A stretch of 64,000 nt of DNA from Lachnoclostridium sp. An14 (lineage in GTDB: Bacteria > Bacillota > Clostridia > Lachnospirales > Lachnospiraceae), in contig NZ_NFLE01000017.1 of the NCBI RefSeq assembly GCF_002160755.1, positions 20,289 through 84,288 of the forward strand, written 5' to 3'. The notes under the pieces are model-generated. The model had not been told where the DNA came from, did no database searches, and saw nothing but the letters and a program-made list of their open reading frames with translations. Shown here piece after piece: positions 8,367 to 15,607 of this stretch. Position 1 is the stretch's first letter. Every line of letters starts with the position of its first letter. The position numbers and the translations under genes are program-made.

Positions 8367-9187
8367 AGATACGAAACCGCCGCCAGAGGATGGCGGTACT
8401 TATGGCCGTTTCTCTTTTCCTGCTGGTTCTGGTGACCGCGGCGGGCTGGGCATTCGGGGAAACGGCCTCAGCTACGGATTTTTCCAGAAAAAATCTGGCG
8501 CCCTGCCTGTCCTATCCCTTCGGCACGGATTTTATGGGGCGGGATATGCTTCTGCGGACTGTGGCTGGCCTTTCCTCCAGCATCCGCCTGGGAATTCTCA
8601 CCGCCGCTGTCAGCGCTGTGATCGCCTTTATCCTGGGTCTGGCTGCCGCGGTGCTCGGGAAGGCGGCGGATGGGGTGATCAGCGGCATGATTGATCTGGT
8701 CATGGGGATTCCCCACATTTTGCTGCTGATTCTCATTTCCTACGCCTGCGGAAAAGGATTTTGGGGCGTGGTGGTGGGAATTTCCCTCACTCACTGGACT
8801 TCTCTGGCCCGGCTGATCCGGGGGGAGGTTCTGCAGTTAAAAGAGAGCAACTACGTGAAAATCGCCGCCCGGCTGGGCCATGGGAAACTGAAGGTGGCAT
8901 TTTTCCATATGACGCCACATTTGCTGCCTCAGCTGGTGACCGGGCTGGTGCTCATGTTCCCCCACGCCATCCTTCACGAGGCCAGCATTACCTTTCTGGG
9001 ATTCGGGCTGCCGCCGGAGGAGCCGGCCATTGGAATCATCCTGTCGGAGAGTATGAAATACCTGGTCATGGGAAAGTGGTGGCTGGCCCTGTTTCCGGGA
9101 CTTTTGCTGGCGGGAGTGGTGCTCTTGTTTCACTTCCTGGGCGAAGGGCTTTTGCTCTTACTGGACCCGGAAAACGCCCACCGCTAG
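8363..9187 (+). CDS. ABC transporter permease, NikC/DppC type
   Basis: 274-aa permease starting at the ATG of the ATGA overlap with the preceding gene, behind GGAAGGCGGA. The extracytoplasmic YPFGTDFMGRDMLLRTVAG and the EAA loop NYVKIAARLGHGKLKVAFFHMTPHLLP identify the DppC/NikC family; ASITFLGFGLPP is also typical. An in-frame extension reaches far upstream but overlaps the whole second half of the previous gene and is not credible. Partner of the permease at 7377. Confidence 0.9.
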   Translation: MKIRNRRQRMAVLMAVSLFLLVLVTAAGWAFGETASATDFSRKNLAPCLSYPFGTDFMGRDMLLRTVAGLSSSIRLGILTAAVSAVIAFILGLAAAVLGKAADGVISGMIDLVMGIPHILLLILISYACGKGFWGVVVGISLTHWTSLARLIRGEVLQLKESNYVKIAARLGHGKLKVAFFHMTPHLLPQLVTGLVLMFPHAILHEASITFLGFGLPPEEPAIGIILSESMKYLVMGKWWLALFPGLLLAGVVLLFHFLGEGLLLLLDPENAHR

Positions 9188-9199
9188 AAAGGAGAGGAC

Positions 9200-10174
9200 A
9201 TGGAAGGACATTTGCTTGAGGTGAGGGGACTCTCCATCTCATTTACCCAATACGAAAAAGGGCTGCATCAGACGGAGCTGCCGGTCATCCGGGATTTGAA
9301 CGTGACGGTGGACCGGGGAGAGCTGGTGGCGGTAATCGGCTCCAGCGGCTCCGGAAAAAGCCTGCTGGCCCATGCGGTTATGGGCCTTCTCCCCTACAAC
9401 GCGTCCTCATCCGGGGAAATGCTTTATCAGGGCGAACCTCTCACGGAAAGCCGGAAACGGGAACTTCGAGGGAGAAACATCGTGCTGGTGCCCCAGAGCG
9501 TATCCTATCTGGATCCCCTGATGCAGGTGGGAGAACAGGTGCGAAAGGGCAAAAAGGGGCCTGCCATCCTGGAAAAATGCCGCCGGGTGCTGGGAAGTTA
9601 CGGCCTGGGGCCGGAAACGGAACCTCTTTATCCGTTTCAGCTTTCCGGGGGCATGACCAGACGGGTGCTGATCTCTACGGCGGTTATGGAGGAGCCGGAG
9701 CTGGTGATTGCCGATGAACCGACGCCAGGACTGCATCTGGAGGCGGCCAGGCGGGTGCTGGGCCATTTTCGGGAAATGGCGGAACAAGGTGCTGGAGTGC
9801 TGCTTATCACCCACGATCTGGAGCTGGCTCTCCAGGTGGCGGACCGGGTGGTGGTGCTTTACGCGGGCACAGCCATCGAGGAGACGGACAGCCGCAGCTT
9901 TAGCCGAGAGGAGACCCTTTATCACCCCTATACCAGGGCTCTTTACCGGGCTATGCCGGAGCACGGGTTTTCCAGCGTTCCGGGAAACCAGCCTTATGTG
10001 AAGGAGCTGCCCTCCGGCTGCCCCTACCGGCCGCGGTGCGAACGGGCGAAAGGGGAGTGCGCCGGAGCGGTGCCTTTTGAGCGGACGGACCGGGGAGGCG
10101 TGCGTTGCCTGCGCTGGAGGGAGTGGGCGTTTGGGCAGGAAGAACCGTCCTTACGAGAGGAGGCTGCGCTGTGA
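9200..10174 (+). CDS. ABC transporter ATP-binding protein, NikD/DppD type
   Basis: 324-aa nucleotide-binding subunit. Walker A GSSGSGKS near residue 49, signature QLSGGMTRR, Walker B LVIADEPT, H-loop LLITHD. The C-terminal oligopeptide/nickel extension with CPYRPRCERAKGEC carries the cysteine cluster typical of this subfamily. The start at 9200 follows GAAAGGAGAGG. It overlaps the next gene by 4 bp (GTGA). Confidence 0.92.
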   Translation: MEGHLLEVRGLSISFTQYEKGLHQTELPVIRDLNVTVDRGELVAVIGSSGSGKSLLAHAVMGLLPYNASSSGEMLYQGEPLTESRKRELRGRNIVLVPQSVSYLDPLMQVGEQVRKGKKGPAILEKCRRVLGSYGLGPETEPLYPFQLSGGMTRRVLISTAVMEEPELVIADEPTPGLHLEAARRVLGHFREMAEQGAGVLLITHDLELALQVADRVVVLYAGTAIEETDSRSFSREETLYHPYTRALYRAMPEHGFSSVPGNQPYVKELPSGCPYRPRCERAKGECAGAVPFERTDRGGVRCLRWREWAFGQEEPSLREEAAL

Positions 10175-10776
10175 TATTGGAGGCAAAAACCATTTCCTTT
10201 CGCTATGACAATGGAAACCGGCAGATTTTAAATCAGGTCAGTTTATCCGTGGGCAGCGGGGAGCGGGTGGGGCTTTCGGCCCCCAGCGGGTTTGGAAAGA
10301 CCACATTCTGCAAAATCCTGGCCGGGTATGAGCGTCCAGACGCCGGGGAAGTGCTGCTGGACGGCCGTCCTTTAGGGAGCTATGGCCCCTACTGCCCGGT
10401 GCAGATGGTGTGGCAGCACCCGGAGCTGTCGGTGAATCCCAGGCGAAGGATGAAAACGGTGCTGGCGGAGGGAGATCACATCCCGGAGCGGGTGATCCGC
10501 GGCCTGGGAATCGAGAAGGACTGGGAAAACCGGTTTCCCGGCGAGTTGTCCGGAGGCGAGCTGCAGCGGTTCTGCATTGCCAGGGCTTTGGGAGAGCGAA
10601 CCAGGTTTTTGCTGGCGGATGAGATCAGCACTATGCTGGATCTCATTACTCAGAGCCAGATCTGGAACTTTCTTTTAGAGGAAACCGCCGCCAGGGGAAT
10701 CGGCCTTTTGGTGGTAAGTCACGCGGACGGCCTGCTGAAACAGGTGTGCACGCGGGTGGAGCGTTTGGACAGATGA
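10171..10776 (+). CDS. ABC transporter ATP-binding protein, short NikE type
   Basis: 201-aa ATPase, second nucleotide-binding subunit. The GTG at 10171 overlaps the previous stop and sits behind GAGAGGAGG; an upstream ATG at 10105 in the same frame lacks a ribosome-binding site. Walker A is slightly altered (APSGFGKTT, first Gly to Ala), the signature is LSGGELQR and Walker B is FLLADEIST. It lacks the C-terminal oligopeptide-transport domain, as many NikE-type subunits do. Followed 16 bp later by larB. Confidence 0.88.
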   Translation: MILEAKTISFRYDNGNRQILNQVSLSVGSGERVGLSAPSGFGKTTFCKILAGYERPDAGEVLLDGRPLGSYGPYCPVQMVWQHPELSVNPRRRMKTVLAEGDHIPERVIRGLGIEKDWENRFPGELSGGELQRFCIARALGERTRFLLADEISTMLDLITQSQIWNFLLEETAARGIGLLVVSHADGLLKQVCTRVERLDR

Positions 10777-10792
10777 GATTGGAGGAGACGAA

Positions 10793-11536
10793 ATGGAGAT
10801 AAGAGAGCTGCTTTTGCAGGTACAGTCCGGGGAGATGAGCCTGGAGCAGGCGGAAACCGAGCTGAAGGATCTGCCCTACAAAGATCTGGGGTATGCCAAG
10901 CTGGATTACCACCGGAAACTGCGGTCCGGATTTCCGGAAACCGTGTTTTGCCAGGGAAAGCCGGATGAGTACCTGGTGCAGATCTTTAAAAACCTGTGGG
11001 AGAGAAACGGAGAGGTACTGGGCACCAGGGCGGATGCGCGGCAGTATGAGCTGGTGCGCGCTGCGGTTCCTGAGGTGGTGTACGACCCGGTTTCCAGGAT
11101 TTTAAAGGTGGAGCGGGAGGATAAAGAGCGAACCGGCTGCATCGCCGTATGTACCGGAGGGACCGCGGATATTCCAGTAGCGGAGGAGGCGGCCCAGACG
11201 GCGGAGTTTTTCGGCAGTTTTGTAGACCGGATTTACGACGTAGGCGTGGCGGGAATTCACCGGCTTTTGTCCCAGCGGGAACGGATCCAGAAAGCCAACT
11301 GTGTGGTGGCAGTGGCCGGAATGGAAGGGGCCCTGGGGACGGTGATCGCTGGGCTGGTGGAAAATCCGGTGATCGCCGTTCCCACCTCCGTAGGCTACGG
11401 GGCCAACTTTAACGGGCTGTCCGCCCTCCTTACCATGATCAACTCCTGTGCCAACGGCATCAGCGTGGTCAACATCGACAACGGCTACGGCGCAGGCTAT
11501 CTCAGCACACAAATCAACAGACTGGCGGTGAAATGA
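10793..11536 (+). CDS. larB: LarB, nicotinate adenine dinucleotide carboxylase/hydrolase
   Basis: 247-aa enzyme for the first step of nickel-pincer nucleotide synthesis: carboxylation of the nicotinic acid adenine dinucleotide ring and release of AMP, giving pyridinium-3,5-dicarboxylate mononucleotide. The C-terminal half is PurE-like: CTGGTADIPVAEEAAQTAEFFG, VGVAGIHRLL, AGMEGALGTVIAGLV and PTSVGYGANFNGLSALLTM. N-terminal LDYHRKLRSGFPETVFCQGK matches LarB. ATG at 10793 follows TTGGAGGAGACGAA. One base separates it from larC, so translation is coupled. Normal length. Confidence 0.95.
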   Translation: MEIRELLLQVQSGEMSLEQAETELKDLPYKDLGYAKLDYHRKLRSGFPETVFCQGKPDEYLVQIFKNLWERNGEVLGTRADARQYELVRAAVPEVVYDPVSRILKVEREDKERTGCIAVCTGGTADIPVAEEAAQTAEFFGSFVDRIYDVGVAGIHRLLSQRERIQKANCVVAVAGMEGALGTVIAGLVENPVIAVPTSVGYGANFNGLSALLTMINSCANGISVVNIDNGYGAGYLSTQINRLAVK

Positions 11537-11537
11537 T

Positions 11538-13067
11538 ATGGAAAACAACAGAGGAAAAATTTTATACCTGGAATGCTATTCCGGAATCAGCGGCGATATG
11601 ACCGTAGGAGCCCTCCTCGATCTGGGAGCCGACCGCGCCCGGCTGGAGCGGGCACTGGAGAGTATGGGCGTCGGCGGGTATCATCTCCACTTCGGACGAA
11701 AGCTGAAATGCGGAATTGACGCTTACGACTTTGACGTCCATCTGGAGGAGGATGGATATGAGCACGGGCACGGAGATGGACACGGACATGGTCATAGCCA
11801 TGGGAATCATGGGCACAGCCATAGTCATGAGGCGGCGGAAAACCATGGTTATGAGCACCATGAGCACAGCCATAGCCACAGCCATGAGTTAGCAGAAGAC
11901 CATGGACATGAGCATCATGAGCACAGCCATAACCACAACCATGAGCCGGCAGAAGGCCACGGCCATGAGCACCATGAGCACAGCCATAGCCACAGCCATG
12001 AGTTAGCAGAAGAACATGGCCATGAGCACCATGAGCACAGCCATAACCACAGCCATGAGCCGGCAGAAGGCCACAGCCACCCCCACCCTCATATCCACCG
12101 CAACCTTTACGATATTTACGCCCTCATCGACCGTCTCCAGGAGAAAGAGGCGGTGAAAGCCATGGCCCGCCGGATTTTTGAGATCGTGGCGGAGGCGGAG
12201 TCCAAGGCCCACGGCCTTCCGGTGGAGCAGGTTCATTTCCACGAAGTGGGAGCGGTGGACTCCATCGTGGACATTGTGAGCACTGCGGTGCTGCTGGACG
12301 ATCTGGGAGTGGAAAAGGTCATTGTGTCCCCTCTGGCGGAAGGCCACGGCTACGTCCGCTGCCAGCACGGCGTGATGCCGGTTCCCGTTCCGGCTACGGC
12401 TAATATTGCGGCGGCCCACGGCCTGAACCTGCGCCTTACGGATAACGACGGGGAGATGGTGACCCCCACCGGCGCTGCCATTGCCGCCGCCTTAAGCTGC
12501 GGAGAAGATCTTCCGGAACGGTATATAATAGAAAAAATCGGCGTCGGCGCGGGAAATAAGGACTTTAAAAACGCCAACATTCTCCGGGCCATGATCCTGC
12601 GTCCCCAGGAGGAAAAACGGGATGTGCTCTGGAAACTGGAGACAAATATTGATGACTGCACCGGCGAAGCCCTGGGCTACACCCTGGAAAAGCTGATGAA
12701 AGCAGGAGCTTTGGACGCTTACTGCACCCCCATTCAGATGAAGAAGAACCGCCCTGCCTATGAGTTATCTGTTATGTGCCGGGAAAGGGATCGGGAAATG
12801 CTGGAGGAGATCATCTTCTGTCACACGACCACCATCGGCATCCGCCGCTATCCTGTGGAGCGCACGGTGCTGGAGCGTCGGGAGCTGACGGTGGAGACGG
12901 CCTGGGGCCAGGCGAAGGCAAAGCTTTGCGGCCGCGGGGATCGCTGGTTCTGCTATCCGGAATATGAGAGCGTTCGTGCGATCTGTGAAAACAGCGGGCT
13001 GTCCTTCCAGGAGGCCTACGACAGGATCAAGAGAGCGGCAGAGCGCAGCAGGGAGGAAAACCGATGA
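11538..13067 (+). CDS. larC: LarC, nickel insertion enzyme, with His-rich repeat linker
   Basis: 509-aa protein that inserts nickel into the pincer nucleotide in a CTP-dependent reaction. The N-terminal LarC1 part starts with LYLECYSGISGDMTVGALLDLGA; the C-terminal LarC2 part contains NIDDCTGEALGYTLEKLMKAGALDAYCTPIQMKKNRPAYEL. In Lactobacillus plantarum these two parts are joined by ribosomal frameshifting; here they are one continuous frame. Residues 75-187 form a His-rich linker made largely of four 19-residue repeats, a likely nickel store. Ends in an ATGA overlap with larE. Confidence 0.95.
   Translation: MENNRGKILYLECYSGISGDMTVGALLDLGADRARLERALESMGVGGYHLHFGRKLKCGIDAYDFDVHLEEDGYEHGHGDGHGHGHSHGNHGHSHSHEAAENHGYEHHEHSHSHSHELAEDHGHEHHEHSHNHNHEPAEGHGHEHHEHSHSHSHELAEEHGHEHHEHSHNHSHEPAEGHSHPHPHIHRNLYDIYALIDRLQEKEAVKAMARRIFEIVAEAESKAHGLPVEQVHFHEVGAVDSIVDIVSTAVLLDDLGVEKVIVSPLAEGHGYVRCQHGVMPVPVPATANIAAAHGLNLRLTDNDGEMVTPTGAAIAAALSCGEDLPERYIIEKIGVGAGNKDFKNANILRAMILRPQEEKRDVLWKLETNIDDCTGEALGYTLEKLMKAGALDAYCTPIQMKKNRPAYELSVMCRERDREMLEEIIFCHTTTIGIRRYPVERTVLERRELTVETAWGQAKAKLCGRGDRWFCYPEYESVRAICENSGLSFQEAYDRIKRAAERSREENR
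11844..12071 (+). repeat. Four tandem 57-bp units encoding His-rich repeats in larC
   Basis: Four in-frame copies of a 19-codon unit of the form HGHEHHEHSHSHSHELAED at residues 103-121, 122-140, 141-159 and 160-178. Units 1 and 3 end ELAED/ELAEE and units 2 and 4 end EPAEG, so the array is a duplicated 114-bp dimer. A shorter partial unit (HGHSHSHEAAEN) precedes it. Confidence 0.9.
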
Positions 13068-13909
13068 GCGCCGCCCTGTGGGAGGAGAAGAAACACCGTC
13101 TTCTCGCCATCGTGGGGGAATATGGAAAAGAGGACATCTGCCTGGCTTTTTCCGGCGGGGTGGACAGCAGCCTTCTTTTAAAGCTGGCGGTGGACAGCGT
13201 GGGCAAAACCGGGCGGCAGGTGTACGCCGTCACCTTCGACAGCCGTCTCCATCCCGCCTGTGACCTGGAAAACGCGAAACGGGTGGCAATGGAGCTTGGC
13301 GGCATCCACCAGGTCATCGCCGTGGACGAGCTGGAGATAGACGAGATCCGAAACAATCCCCCGGACCGCTGTTATTTGTGCAAAAAGCAGCTGTTTAGCC
13401 ATCTGCTCCGCTTTGCCGCGGAAAAAAAGGCGTCCATAGTAATGGAAGGGACGAACGAGGATGATCTCCACGTATACCGCCCCGGGATCCGGGCTGTGAA
13501 AGAGCTGGGGGTAAAAAGCCCTCTGGCGGAGGCCGGTTTTACGAAGGCGGAGGTGAAACGGCTCGCGGCGGAATACGGGATTTCCGCCGCCACCCGGCCG
13601 TCCACGCCCTGTATGGCCACCCGGCTGCCCTACGGTGCCCGGCTGGACTATGAGATTCTGGAGCGGATTGAGGCTGGTGAGGCTGCGCTCCGGGAGCTGG
13701 TGGGAGGAAATGTCCGCCTGCGCCTGCACGGGGAGGTGGCCCGCGTTGAGGCAGATCCGGAGCGCTTTGAGCAAGTGCTTTCCGTGCGGAAGGAGCTGGT
13801 GGAGACGTTAAAAGGTCTGGGATTTGTGTACGTTACCCTGGATCTGGAGGGATTCCGCTCCGGCAGTATGGATGTCCACGTGAAAAAGGCCGGAACCAAC
13901 GGCGCCTGA
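13064..13909 (+). CDS. larE: LarE, sulfur insertion enzyme of nickel-pincer cofactor synthesis
   Basis: 281-aa ATP-dependent PP-loop enzyme that adds sulfur to the dicarboxylated nucleotide. The PP-loop SGGVDSS is at residues 30-36. Cys183 in STPCMATR lies where the sacrificial sulfur-donor cysteine of Lactobacillus LarE is found; Cys103 and Cys106 in RCYLCKK form a second conserved pair. Whether this enzyme gives up its own cysteine sulfur or uses an iron-sulfur cluster cannot be told from sequence. ATG at 13064 overlaps the larC stop, behind GGGAGGAAAACC. Confidence 0.95.
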   Translation: MSAALWEEKKHRLLAIVGEYGKEDICLAFSGGVDSSLLLKLAVDSVGKTGRQVYAVTFDSRLHPACDLENAKRVAMELGGIHQVIAVDELEIDEIRNNPPDRCYLCKKQLFSHLLRFAAEKKASIVMEGTNEDDLHVYRPGIRAVKELGVKSPLAEAGFTKAEVKRLAAEYGISAATRPSTPCMATRLPYGARLDYEILERIEAGEAALRELVGGNVRLRLHGEVARVEADPERFEQVLSVRKELVETLKGLGFVYVTLDLEGFRSGSMDVHVKKAGTNGA

Positions 13910-13952
13910 CCGGCATATTCTTTAGGGAAGAAACTGATTTCAGAGGCAATCT

Positions 13953-14447
13953 ATGCAGCAGTCTCAGACACCGGGAACCACATTTGCCGGCCTTCTTGCG
14001 GAAAACCGCCCTCAGGCGGCCGCCTGGGTGCGGGGAGGAGCGGCCGCGCCGCGGTTAAGCGGATTGGTGAAATTTTATGATACGATTTATGGAGGAGTTC
14101 TGATTGAAACGGAAATATTTGGCCTGCCAAACATTTCCAGTCAGGGCTCCTCAGATTTTTATGCCCTTCACATTCATGAAACAGGAGATTGTTCCCATCA
14201 GTTTACAAAAACCGGCAATCATTACAATCCAGCGGGCCTTCCCCACCCGCAGCACGCCGGCGACCTTCTGCCCCTGCTGGGAAACCAGGGCTACGCCTGG
14301 GGCGCGTTTTACGACAAGCGGTTTCAAATTAAGGACATTCTCGGCCGCTCCGTGGTCATCCATCGGAATCGGGACGATTTCACCAGCCAGCCGGCGGGAG
14401 ACGCGGGGGAGAAGATTGGGTGCGGGGTGATTGTGGGGAATCCGTGA
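13953..14447 (+). CDS. Cu/Zn superoxide dismutase family protein
   Basis: 164-aa SODC-fold protein. All metal ligands can be placed: His73 and His75 (HIHETGDC), His90 (GNHYNP), His98 and His101 with Asp104 (HPQHAGD), His137 (SVVIHRNRDD); Cys80 and Cys157 (GCGVI) could form the family disulfide. No signal peptide or membrane segment, so it is probably cytoplasmic, unlike most bacterial Cu/Zn SODs. It follows larE by 43 bp and may be co-transcribed. Role inferred as superoxide removal or metal handling; the loop that normally carries the active-site arginine is short. Confidence 0.8.
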   Translation: MQQSQTPGTTFAGLLAENRPQAAAWVRGGAAAPRLSGLVKFYDTIYGGVLIETEIFGLPNISSQGSSDFYALHIHETGDCSHQFTKTGNHYNPAGLPHPQHAGDLLPLLGNQGYAWGAFYDKRFQIKDILGRSVVIHRNRDDFTSQPAGDAGEKIGCGVIVGNP

Positions 14448-14606
14448 GGTGGGAACGGCTTGCCATCTGCGTTTTGCCGAGAGCCAAATTGGCCCGCAGC
14501 CTGGTGAGCGGTCTCTGATCTGGAAAACGGATGAGCCAGATTGGAAAGAGATCATTTCCGGTGTTCGGGAAGGGGGAGTTCCTGATGATCAGGCGTAAAT
14601 ACGCGT

Positions 14607-14741
14607 CTAAGTTCCAGAAATGATTGAATCAGATTCCAAGACGATCGGGAGGTGTGTGATGGCACGCAGGTAATTTCCACTGGAACAGCCCATCAGCACG
14701 TCCAGAGAGAAATGCGAACCGTATCCAACGGTCTTTGCCAT
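14607..14741 (-). CDS. Possible 44-aa small protein under a LexA-type box
   Basis: ATG at 14741 reading left gives a 44-residue ORF beginning MAKTVGYGSHFSLDVLMGCS. A consensus promoter lies about 27 bp upstream and a LexA-type box just beyond it. There is no clear Shine-Dalgarno site, and the start region can fold (ACCGT/ACGGT), so the transcript might instead be noncoding. No family recognised. The 650 bases between the SOD-like gene and rpsO otherwise hold only the sites listed. Confidence 0.3.
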   Translation of the reverse strand: MAKTVGYGSHFSLDVLMGCSSGNYLRAITHLPIVLESDSIISGT

Positions 14742-14767
14742 ATTGAATACCGGTACTGCTTAAACGC

Positions 14768-14796
14768 ATTGTACCATCGAATCACAGCCGTGTCAA
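14768..14796 (-). promoter_or_regulatory. SigmaA promoter on the minus strand
   Basis: Reading left: TTGACA at 14796-14791, 17-bp spacer, TACAAT at 14773-14768. Drives transcription into the small ORF at 14741. Confidence 0.65.
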
Positions 14797-14804
14797 GTAA
14801 AAAT

Positions 14805-14818
14805 CAAACATTTGTTCG
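14805..14818 (-). promoter_or_regulatory. LexA (SOS) box
   Basis: On the minus strand CGAACAAATGTTTG, matching the Firmicute LexA pattern CGAAC-N4-GTTYG. It is 8 bp upstream of the minus-strand -35 box. No lexA gene is in view. Confidence 0.5.
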
Positions 14819-14962
14819 ATTCCTTGCTTTCTTGTTTTGCTTTCTGCTTCACAAAGCCCTGTAAAAGAATGGCAGGATAATGGATCGGATTTTTCGACAC
14901 AAAATAGAAATAATATAGAAAGAGAGATTTCCTCCCAAAGGATCTCCCCCAAAAACTTAAAA

Positions 14963-14991
14963 TTGACAAATCCCCATTCCTATGCTACACT
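14963..14991 (+). promoter_or_regulatory. rpsO promoter
   Basis: TTGACA at 14963-14968, 17-bp spacer, TACACT at 14986-14991; start expected near 14998, giving a leader of about 100 nt. Confidence 0.75.
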
Positions 14992-14997
14992 CACTAA

Positions 14998-15097
14998 GTA
15001 TGCAAACAGGCAAACGCCGTCTGCCCGGTTTCCTGGAGGCTCCAACCGGAGGCTTGGTAAGCGGTGAGAATCTATGAAGAATAAGGAGGAAATCGAC
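14998..15097 (+). promoter_or_regulatory. rpsO leader, possible S15 autoregulatory site
   Basis: The leader carries a hairpin (GGCAAACGCCGTCTGCC) and a second possible stem with GGAGGCTCC / GGAGGC near 15032-15055 before the AAGGAGGA ribosome-binding site at 15083. S15 commonly represses its own mRNA through such leaders; binding here is inferred. Confidence 0.4.
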
Positions 15098-15364
15098 ATG
15101 ATTTCAAAGGAGAAGAAGGCTGCTATTATCGCAGAGTATGGAAGAAATGCAGGAGACACCGGTTCACCGGAGGTGCAGATCGCGCTGCTGACCGCAAGAA
15201 TCAGCGAGCTGACCGAGCATTTACAGAAGAACCAGAAGGATCATCACTCCAGGAGAGGACTTCTGAAGATGGTAGGACAGAGACGTGGTCTCTTAAACTA
15301 TTTAAAGGAGAACGATCTGGAAGGCTATCGTACTCTGATCGAGAAGTTAGGCATCAGAAAGTAA
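15098..15364 (+). CDS. rpsO: 30S ribosomal protein S15
   Basis: 88-aa S15, which binds 16S rRNA in the central domain of the small subunit. It begins [22 protein letters not shown] and contains [21 protein letters not shown], both highly conserved. The ATG at 15098 is chosen over an in-frame ATG at 15074 because AAGGAGGA lies at 15083-15090 and the family starts with MISKE. Directly upstream of pnp, the classical arrangement. Confidence 0.98.
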   Translation: MISKEKKAAIIAEYGRNAGDTGSPEVQIALLTARISELTEHLQKNQKDHHSRRGLLKMVGQRRGLLNYLKENDLEGYRTLIEKLGIRK

Positions 15365-15377
15365 TAGGACAAAGGCT

Positions 15378-15403
15378 TAGGGTGGAGAACAGACTCCACC
15401 CTA
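15378..15403 (+). terminator. Hairpin after rpsO
   Basis: Perfect 10-bp stem TAGGGTGGAG / CTCCACCCTA, loop AACAGA, followed by CGTTTCG; a second hairpin CGTATAAAG/CTTTATACG lies immediately after. Probably a partial terminator or processing site between rpsO and pnp. Confidence 0.6.
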
Positions 15404-15607
15404 CGTTTCGTATAAAGGCTTTATACGGGACGGGCCGCCGGGACCGGAAGGTTCTGCAGCAGAGCGCGAGGGCATCCGGCAGAAGCATGGTCCGAGACCG
15501 CTGAGGAGGACAGGAACTGTCTCCTGGGCTGCTCAGTAGTTTCGGCGTCTTCTGCCTGAAGGGACCGGCAGGAAACATTGTTTTTATTAAGGAAAAGGAG
15601 ACAGACC

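Noticed and set aside
11844..12071. Regular repeats considered as a possible CRISPR array.
   Set aside because: They are in-frame tandem units of a His-rich protein segment without unique spacers.
11538..13067. Programmed frameshift in larC, as in Lactobacillus plantarum.
   Set aside because: The gene is a single open frame from LarC1 through the His-rich linker to LarC2.
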